DNA from: Candidatus Hydrogenedentota bacterium
Lineage (GTDB): Bacteria > Hydrogenedentota > Hydrogenedentia > Hydrogenedentiales > GCA-2746185
Reading direction: 5' to 3'
Length of the DNA: 10,796 nucleotides
Assembly: GCA_012965445.1 (NCBI GenBank)
Contig: DTSJ01000245.1
Coordinates: 1 to 10,796 of the forward strand
Shown: positions 5,471 through 10,796 of the stretch, in pieces
How positions within the stretch are numbered: the first letter of the stretch is position 1
Layout: the number at the start of each line of letters is the position of its first letter
Notes under the pieces: generated by a model
Told to the model about the DNA's origin: nothing
Databases searched by the model: none
The model's input: only the letters and a program-made list of their open reading frames with translations
Program-made: the position numbers and the translations under genes

Positions 5471-6505
5471 ATGATTACGATTGTCATTCTTACCGCCGCC
5501 TCAATCATCGCAGTTGCTGAGGCGCCATTTCATACGGTCGTCGTGTCGGTGGGGCCGCAGAATCCGCGGAACAGCGAAGCGGCGATCGTGCCGTTGAAGG
5601 ACGGGACGTTACTGCTGGGGTGGACTGAGTTCTACGCGGGGAACGGGGCGGACCACGGGCCGGCGCGCATCTCGGGTATCGTTTCGAGGGACGGTGGGAA
5701 GACCTGGGGTGGCAAGTACATGCTGGTCGAGAACGATGGCGGTAAGAACGTGATGGAAGTGAACTTCTTACGCCTGAACGATGGCCGGATAGCCCTGTTT
5801 CATTGCAAGAAGAATACGGAGAGTACCGACTGCCGCGTACTGATGCGCACTTCAACCGACGAAGGCAAAACCTGGAGCGATCCCAAGCAGCTCAGCGAGG
5901 ACGGGAAGTACACAGGCCTTACGAACGGGCGGTCGATCCGGTTGAAATCGGGGCGCATACTCCTCGAGGCCTGGCATGGCGGCGATAGCTATTGTTACCT
6001 GTCCGACGATGAGGGCGAAACTTGGCGCGAATCGCAACGTGTGAAGCCGGGCGACGGTTCGTGGGAGCCGGCGTGCATTGAGTTGAAAGACGGCAGGGTA
6101 CTCATGCTCATGCGGACTGGCATGGGCGGGCAGTACGAGAGCATCTCCGAGGACGGTGGCGAGACTTGGAGCGATCCGGAACCTACGCCGTTAAAGGGAA
6201 CTGCCGCGCCTGTATCCATCAGCCGCATCCCCGCAACTGATCATCTCCTCGTAATCTGGAACCATAACCCCGGCGCGTCGACCCGAAACCCTTTTACCGC
6301 CGCCGTATCGAAAGACGAGGGCGAGACGTGGGAACATTTCCGCAATATCGAAGATGCGCCGAACGATGCGTGGGCCTATCCTGCCGTCACGTGGGTCGAG
6401 GATGCGGCGCTGCTCACGTACTTCAACTACCGGGACGGGCTTTCGCTGCACCTGAAGATTTTGCCGACCAAATGGTTCTACGAAGATGGAGAAATACAAC
6501 GGTAA
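5471..6505 (+). CDS. Exported sialidase-family (BNR/Asp-box) beta-propeller, likely exo-alpha-sialidase
   Basis: This 344-residue protein starts at ATG 5471 with AGAGGAG ending 10 nt upstream. A hydrophobic N-terminus (residues 1-17) ending AVAEA suggests Sec export. Five Asp-box motifs of the form S.D.G.TW mark the blades of a sialidase propeller: SRDGGKTW (72-79), STDEGKTW (128-135), SDDEGETW (178-185), SEDGGETW (226-233) and SKDEGETW (280-287). RNSE at 33-36, LMRTG near 215 and TRNPF near 272 could supply the arginine triad that binds the sialic acid carboxylate; the assignment is inferred. It resembles the compact BNR_2-type sialidases frequent in PVC genomes, not all of which are proven sialidases. 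It begins only 36 nt after the second tRNA scar and is visibly richer in G and C than the region before it. A shared 3' motif follows the stop by 21 nt. Confidence 0.85.
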   Translation: MITIVILTAASIIAVAEAPFHTVVVSVGPQNPRNSEAAIVPLKDGTLLLGWTEFYAGNGADHGPARISGIVSRDGGKTWGGKYMLVENDGGKNVMEVNFLRLNDGRIALFHCKKNTESTDCRVLMRTSTDEGKTWSDPKQLSEDGKYTGLTNGRSIRLKSGRILLEAWHGGDSYCYLSDDEGETWRESQRVKPGDGSWEPACIELKDGRVLMLMRTGMGGQYESISEDGGETWSDPEPTPLKGTAAPVSISRIPATDHLLVIWNHNPGASTRNPFTAAVSKDEGETWEHFRNIEDAPNDAWAYPAVTWVEDAALLTYFNYRDGLSLHLKILPTKWFYEDGEIQR

Positions 6506-6526
6506 CCGGAGAACACCTATTATCGC

Positions 6527-6545
6527 GCAGGGTCAATAGATTCAG
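6527..6545 (+). repeat. 3'-of-gene motif, copy 4 (divergent)
   Basis: GCAGGGTCAATAGATTCAG matches copy 1 (2709-2727) at about 15 or 16 of 19 positions and lies 21 nt after the stop of the sialidase gene, in the same orientation. It is the weakest of the four copies. Confidence 0.4.
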
Positions 6546-6668
6546 GTTATCAGACGGTGACTATATTTTTGAATCTGCCCGTCCCGAGAACTCGTACTCC
6601 TTGAAACAGAACGACCGGTCTCACAACGTGCATCTCTGTCATATAAAGTGATAGTGTTTCCTCGCACA

Positions 6669-6706
6669 GGCGGGCTTCGCCATCGATACGAATGGAGCGA
6701 AGCCGC
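6669..6706 (+). promoter_or_regulatory. Long intergenic stem-loop
   Basis: GGCTTCGC (6673-6680) pairs with GCGAAGCC (6697-6704), extended by flanking GC pairs with one bulged G, around a 16-nt loop. It lies between the two sialidase-type genes, about 75 nt before the second start. No T-run follows, so it looks more like a REP-type or mRNA-stability hairpin than a terminator. The rest of 6506-6782 shows nothing clear beyond the motif at 6527 and the ribosome site GGAG at 6771-6774. Confidence 0.4.
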
Positions 6707-6782
6707 AGGGCGTATCAATCTTCATGTTTTTCTTTGTCACTAAGATATACGGTGGTACGAGTAACATTCAGGAGTTGATCAA

Positions 6783-7991
6783 ATGTTTATCAGGGGTATG
6801 GCGGTTCTCATCACGCTTGTGATCGCTTCGTACAGTCACGGTGAGGAAAAGGGTAATTCGGCGACGGAATATACGATAACACTCGATACGATCAGTTCTG
6901 GATATGATGGAGAAACCTGCTGGGTTCATCCGCGGGCCGGTACGATACCAGGGGAGAAGCCTATTGTCGTGCTGACGATGCAGAAACTATTGTTGAGTGG
7001 ATCCGATATTTTTTATGCGCTCAACGAGATGCGTACGGACGATCTGGGGAAGGTCTGGGATGAACCCAAGCAACACAGCAATCTCGGTCGCCGTCCAAAC
7101 GATTTCGGTAGTACTTCGGTCGTGTGCGATTTTACGCCGATGTGGCATGCGCCCACGAAAAAGCTTCTGGGTACGGGACATAGTGCTATGTACAACGATA
7201 AGAACAGGCTCATTCACAATCCTCCCCGAGAAACGGCCTACGCGGTATACGACCCTGATAAGCGGACCTGGACCACATGGCACAGTCTTAATATGCCTGA
7301 CGACCCGATTTTCTACAACTCCGGCGCGGGAAGCACGCAGCGTGTCGATTTGCCCAACGGAGATATCTTGTTACCTATCTACTGCAAAGCCGAGGAGGGA
7401 GTTCCGTACAGCACGACGGTGATTCGCTGTCGATTTGACGGCGATGTATTGTCGTATGTCGAGCATGGAAACATCATGACGGTGGATATTCAGCGAGGAT
7501 TCGTGGAGCCTTCATTGGCGCATGTCGGAGGGAGGTTTTTTCTGACAATCCGCAATGACGAATCGGGCTATGTAACGAGCAGTGCCGATGGCCTTCACTA
7601 CGATACGCCCCGGAAATGGACTTTCGACGACGGTGGGGAATTGGGTAGCTACAATACGCAGCAGCATTGGGTGACTCACGGCGACACGCTTTATCTCGTG
7701 TACACGCGTCGTGGTGCGGACAACGATCACGTTTTTCGGCATCGCGGTCCTCTTTTCATTGCTGAAGTGGATCAGGAAAATCTGCAAGTCATCCGCGGGA
7801 CTGAACGCGTACTGGTTCCTGAGCGCGGGGCTCGGCTCGGAAATTTTGCGGTCACGAAGGTTACGGCGAATGAGACATGGATCAGTGTCGCGGAATGGAT
7901 GCAACGCAATGGTCGGGACTACGTGATCCCGGTGGATAATGCAATGGGAGCGGACAACAGCGTGTACATTGCCCGGCTCAAGTGGAAGTAG
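6783..7991 (+). CDS. Exported sialidase-fold protein (PVC-type 'exo-alpha-sialidase' relative)
   Basis: This 402-residue protein starts at ATG 6783, 8 nt after GGAG. Residues 1-20 form a signal peptide (FIRGMAVLITLVIASYSHG). The body carries segments I recognise from a conserved planctomycete-type sialidase-like family: DGETCWVHPRAG (42-53), SGSDIFYALNEMRTDD (72-87), YNSGAGSTQRVDLPNGDILLP (178-198, quoted loosely), EPSLAHVGGRFFLTIRND (242-259) and NTQQHWVTHGDTLYLVYTRRG (291-311). One degenerate Asp-box, TDDLGKVW (85-92), is visible, in contrast to five in the neighbour, so this is a separate subfamily and not a recent duplicate. Members are named sialidases by fold; activity is uncertain. The gene stands alone, 277 bp after its neighbour and convergent with the dehydrogenase downstream. 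Confidence 0.8.
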   Translation: MFIRGMAVLITLVIASYSHGEEKGNSATEYTITLDTISSGYDGETCWVHPRAGTIPGEKPIVVLTMQKLLLSGSDIFYALNEMRTDDLGKVWDEPKQHSNLGRRPNDFGSTSVVCDFTPMWHAPTKKLLGTGHSAMYNDKNRLIHNPPRETAYAVYDPDKRTWTTWHSLNMPDDPIFYNSGAGSTQRVDLPNGDILLPIYCKAEEGVPYSTTVIRCRFDGDVLSYVEHGNIMTVDIQRGFVEPSLAHVGGRFFLTIRNDESGYVTSSADGLHYDTPRKWTFDDGGELGSYNTQQHWVTHGDTLYLVYTRRGADNDHVFRHRGPLFIAEVDQENLQVIRGTERVLVPERGARLGNFAVTKVTANETWISVAEWMQRNGRDYVIPVDNAMGADNSVYIARLKWK

Positions 7992-8134
7992 GATATTTTG
8001 GAAACGCATCCTTCCCCCGCCCGTCTCTATACAAATGAACGCGTTGACTCTCGCACCCCATTTTGCTCAAATTTGACCTCATACCAGAATGCATGCCAAA
8101 CGATACTGCGCCTTCGTTTCGTACTTGTCGATCA

Positions 8135-8151
8135 TTCGCAACAATTGCGAA
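8135..8151. other. Symmetrical hairpin between convergent genes
   Basis: TTCGCAA and TTGCGAA form a perfect 7-bp stem around CAA, midway in the 242-bp gap between two convergent genes. No T-run flanks it, so a bidirectional terminator is possible but not well supported. The rest of the gap shows nothing else clear apart from the motif at 8206-8224. Confidence 0.35.
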
Positions 8152-8205
8152 CGGATCCCGGTGCAGAGGAGTGAAGGTGTTTTTATTATAGCCGGTGACG
8201 TTAGG

Positions 8206-8224
8206 CTGAGTTTTTTGACCCTAC
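8206..8224 (-). repeat. 3'-of-gene motif, copy 3
   Basis: On the minus strand this reads GTAGGGTCAAAAAACTCAG and starts 9 nt after the stop of the dehydrogenase gene, in gene orientation. It continues CCTA, as copy 1 does, making it the best matching pair outside the core. An AAAAAACTC tract gives no U-run on the transcript, so it is not a classic terminator. Confidence 0.55.
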
Positions 8225-8233
8225 CACCGCCAA

Positions 8234-10796
8234 CTAATTGTTCGACGGCAGCGCGTCAGACTGTATAAACATCATCAGATCACGTAGTTCCTGGTCGGGC
8301 ATGTCCAGAAGAAGACCTTCGGGCATAACGGAAAGAGACATAGGTCTCATCGATTCTACTTTTTCCGTCGCAACGGTGATTTCGTTTCCGGCGGAGTCGA
8401 TAAATGTAATCTGCTCGTCGGATTCGTGGAGAATAAAACCCGTAATGGTTCGTTCTTCAAGGTCTCCGAAAACATTCTTGTTATCCAGTATGGTGAAGAT
8501 GATTCCGGCGTACTCGGGCAACACTGATCGGCTGGGGTCCGTTACATTGATGATAAAGTCCCACAGATCGCTCCGGTTAAGCCCGGTCATTTCAGGCCCT
8601 ACTTCACGACCAATTCCCAGGTGGACATGGCATTTCCCGCAGCTCTCTTCGTAGACTTTGATGCCCGCATACGCGTTTCCGGGGCCATTCTTGACGGTAG
8701 CCCAGGCGGCGTTTACTTGAGCCATTTTTTCGTCCGGGCTGGTACGAATGGCGCCCCAGTGTTTGTGTACGAGCGAGTCGATGGTTGGGTCGTTCATGGC
8801 CGCAAGGTTGATCAGAAGGTCGCGATCTACGTCAGTGACTGGAACATCGCCCGCGTCGACGGCGTTGAGCATGTCGATGGCCCAGGCTTTTCGAGATGCA
8901 AGCGCTCCTGCGATACGCGATTTCAGACCACCGCCTTGGGGTAACATTTTCAGCAATGCTTTTCCGATGGCGGGATCGTTGAAATTTTGCAGCGCGCTGA
9001 GGGCTGCGATGCGGATATCATCGGTTTCTTGCCCAAGAAAGAGTTGGAGAAGGGTGTCTTTCGCGGGCGCGTACGTTTCTTCGCCAAGTAGTTTGATGAG
9101 CGACTTTCGTTGCGTTTTACCTAGCGTCGCGTCACCGATCATTGTTGTAGCGCGCTGGTAGATCGATGTATTTCCCAGACGGGCCGCGATTAGGAGGAGT
9201 TGCGTGTTACTCGGATCAGATTCGAGAAGTGACATGAGAACCTTGTTGAGGCTCGGGGGTACGTTGGCGTTGGTACCTCTCCCAAGTCCTTTCGCGATAC
9301 CTGTGAGGAACGCCTGCCGTTGATACGGGATACTGAACAAATTGAGAAGCGTGGCAGTGGTGAGGAAATCTTCGTCGCGTCGATCCTGGGTGAAACGTTG
9401 ACCTAAACGGGTCACCATAATCGTGTCGAAAAGGGCACTTTCTATGCCGGTCGCTTCATTAGCCCACTGCATAAACGCCGCGCGATCCTGGCGGATATGC
9501 TGTTCGACGGCCCACCACAGAAGCAGGGGAATGTGCGGGTCGTCTGTGTCTTTTCCTGATTTCAGCATTGCCAAAACGATTGCAAGCCCTTCATCCGAGG
9601 GGAGGCGTTTTGCTGTACTGGCGAGTTGACTACGCACTTGAGCATTGGACTCAGCGGCGGCAAGTACGATGAGTTTCGCCTGGGTCTTTGCATCAATCAT
9701 TTTGTCATTACCCAGGAGATGTATTGTCCAACGACGTACCAAGGGATTGGCATGACTAAGCGCCTTATCGGCCAGCGCCAAGGTAAAACCGCCCGACGCG
9801 TTCAGCGCCCAAAGGGATTCCAACGCGATCTGGCCTTCATTTTCCCAGAGAAGTTTTTTGAGAGTCGGAATGGCGCTTCTATCTTTACGATCGTAAAGAA
9901 CGCGAAGGGCGGTCTGTCTATACCACTTGTTTTCGTGGCGTAGGTATTCAATCACCTCTGCCGTCGGAGCTTTTACCATATTGAAGGATTTGAAGGGCGT
10001 GTTGGCGCCGTAGGTTACGCGGTATATGCGACCGGTTTCACGCATGACGCGATCACCCTCGGCTGAAACACTCCATGTGATATTCGTGTCGTGCCAATCC
10101 GCGATGTAGAGCGCGCCGTCGGGTCCCTGCGTCATCGCGACGGGGCGAAAATGGGGGTCGTCCGTCTCGATAAGCTGAATGTCCTCGTGCGCAGAGTAGG
10201 TGGAACCGTTCGGCTTTAGGGTTGCACCGCTGACGCATCGCTTGAGCGCGCGCAACGTGAAGATGCGCTGCTGGTATTCCTCCGGGAAGTTGGGCGCCTC
10301 GTAGGATACCAGCCCTTGGGAAAGCTTCGCCCGGGTGCTGTGATCTTCCATACCTGGGAAAAAGCCGTAGGCATATTCATTGGTCAGTTCCCCGTGTTTC
10401 GCCCAACTCTTGTAATAGTTTCCGCCTTGTACTTGGTGGAAACCGATGAGGCCTCCATTACTCCCCGTGAACATGTTGCCCGATTTATCCAGGGCGATTC
10501 CAAAATGGTTATGCCCCCCTTCCGCGAACAATTCGAAGCGCTTGTCCTCAGTGTTGTAACGCCACAGGTTTTGGCCTTTGAAATGATGTCCCTCGTCACC
10601 CATCCCTGGTCGCGTGATCGTTGCCGTCGTAGTGGAGCCCTGGTATCCATACAGCCAGCCGTCGGGCCCCCAGCGAAGCCCGTTTGCCACAGCGTGGAGA
10701 TCTTCGAGTCCGAATCCCGCCAGATGTACTACGGGATCGCCGTCGGGAATATCATCTTGATTGGCATCGGGATAAAACAGGAGGTACGGCGGGTTC
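8234..10796 (-). CDS. PVC-type membrane-bound dehydrogenase-like protein with HEAT repeats and C-terminal c-type heme domain (N-terminus outside window)
   Basis: The frame runs off the right edge, leaving 853 visible residues ending in TAA; a GTG at 10688-10690 is internal, since the frame continues upstream as family-like sequence (PPYLLFYPDANQDDIPDGD). Visible residues 1 to about 260 form the glucose/sorbosone-dehydrogenase-like propeller (NGLRWGPDGWLYG, GPDGALYIADWHD) of the 'putative membrane-bound dehydrogenase' type. Residues of about 280-640 hold repeated alpha-helical pairs of HEAT type. ESCGKCH near 717-723 contains the heme-binding CxxCH (8627-8641), followed by a typical Pirellula/Verrucomicrobium heme-binding domain with EVGPEMTGL, DPSR and MPEGLL. 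Such proteins are thought to oxidise sugars or alcohols in the periplasm and pass electrons to a c-type heme; the substrate is unknown. With its visible length already over 850, the full protein probably exceeds 1000 residues. It is convergent with the upstream sialidase-like gene. Confidence 0.92.
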   Translation of the reverse strand, partial: NPPYLLFYPDANQDDIPDGDPVVHLAGFGLEDLHAVANGLRWGPDGWLYGYQGSTTTATITRPGMGDEGHHFKGQNLWRYNTEDKRFELFAEGGHNHFGIALDKSGNMFTGSNGGLIGFHQVQGGNYYKSWAKHGELTNEYAYGFFPGMEDHSTRAKLSQGLVSYEAPNFPEEYQQRIFTLRALKRCVSGATLKPNGSTYSAHEDIQLIETDDPHFRPVAMTQGPDGALYIADWHDTNITWSVSAEGDRVMRETGRIYRVTYGANTPFKSFNMVKAPTAEVIEYLRHENKWYRQTALRVLYDRKDRSAIPTLKKLLWENEGQIALESLWALNASGGFTLALADKALSHANPLVRRWTIHLLGNDKMIDAKTQAKLIVLAAAESNAQVRSQLASTAKRLPSDEGLAIVLAMLKSGKDTDDPHIPLLLWWAVEQHIRQDRAAFMQWANEATGIESALFDTIMVTRLGQRFTQDRRDEDFLTTATLLNLFSIPYQRQAFLTGIAKGLGRGTNANVPPSLNKVLMSLLESDPSNTQLLLIAARLGNTSIYQRATTMIGDATLGKTQRKSLIKLLGEETYAPAKDTLLQLFLGQETDDIRIAALSALQNFNDPAIGKALLKMLPQGGGLKSRIAGALASRKAWAIDMLNAVDAGDVPVTDVDRDLLINLAAMNDPTIDSLVHKHWGAIRTSPDEKMAQVNAAWATVKNGPGNAYAGIKVYEESCGKCHVHLGIGREVGPEMTGLNRSDLWDFIINVTDPSRSVLPEYAGIIFTILDNKNVFGDLEERTITGFILHESDEQITFIDSAGNEITVATEKVESMRPMSLSVMPEGLLLDMPDQELRDLMMFIQSDALPSNN

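Noticed and set aside
6328..6651. A 107-codon plus-strand frame overlapping the first sialidase
   Set aside because: It is a shifted frame over the conserved Asp-box protein, with no ribosome site.
8095..8206. GCCAAAC and GTTAGGC spaced 112 nt apart, recalling integron attC outer boxes
   Set aside because: The first box breaks the RYYYAAC consensus, the interior does not form the expected paired L boxes, and no similar site lies behind the other genes.
1..10796. CRISPR array, defence system or toxin-antitoxin pair
   Set aside because: No regularly spaced repeats with spacers and no genes of those families were seen.

Overview
The window looks like an accessory, glycan-degrading part of a bacterial chromosome from the Planctomycetota/Verrucomicrobiota/Lentisphaerota (PVC) group or a relative such as Hydrogenedentota. 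The main evidence is the large minus-strand protein at the right edge. It carries a soluble-dehydrogenase-like propeller, HEAT-like repeats and a C-terminal CxxCH domain of the Pirellula/Verrucomicrobium heme-binding type, an architecture mostly known from that group. A Tat-exported Gfo/Idh/MocA oxidoreductase, sialidase-fold proteins and a GH29 fucosidase point the same way. No rRNA or other marker allows a firmer placement.

Layout. 2-1006 (+): C-terminal part of a GH29 alpha-L-fucosidase. 1007-1283: intergenic, with a degenerate repeat (copy A) and a hairpin. 1284-2696 (+): membrane-anchored protein with carboxypeptidase-regulatory-like beta-sandwich repeats. 2697-3415: gene-poor, holding a perfect 34-bp palindrome, two pairs of tandem TGTACAGT repeats with 12-bp period, and the intact 3' half of an initiator tRNA-Met. 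3416-4723 (-): Tat-signal Gfo/Idh/MocA oxidoreductase broken by an in-frame TAG. 4866-5072 (-): C-terminal remnant of an IS30-family transposase, abutting repeat copy B (5061-5132). 5219-5435: a second tandem-repeat pair and a second, more degenerate initiator-tRNA 3' fragment. 5471-6505 (+) and 6783-7991 (+): two exported sialidase-fold proteins of different subfamilies. 8234-10796 (-): the dehydrogenase/HEAT/heme protein, running off the right edge.

Functionally, fucosidase, Asp-box sialidase, sialidase-like protein and oxidoreductase fit removal of terminal sugars such as fucose and sialic acid from complex glycans outside the cytoplasm, with the cytochrome-type protein as a possible periplasmic sugar or alcohol oxidase. 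Gene orientations alternate and there are gaps of more than 100 bp, so this is a collection of single transcription units, not one operon.

The most unusual material is non-coding. Two initiator-tRNA 3' fragments share an upstream GAGTTATG at the same 26-nt spacing and each has 12-bp-period tandem repeats about 110-120 nt upstream. This suggests scars left by tyrosine-recombinase elements at a tRNA-fMet attachment site, although no integrase or tRNA 5' half is visible. Separately, a motif close to GTAGGGTCAAAAAACTCAG lies within about 50 nt downstream of four stop codons, each time in the same orientation as its gene.
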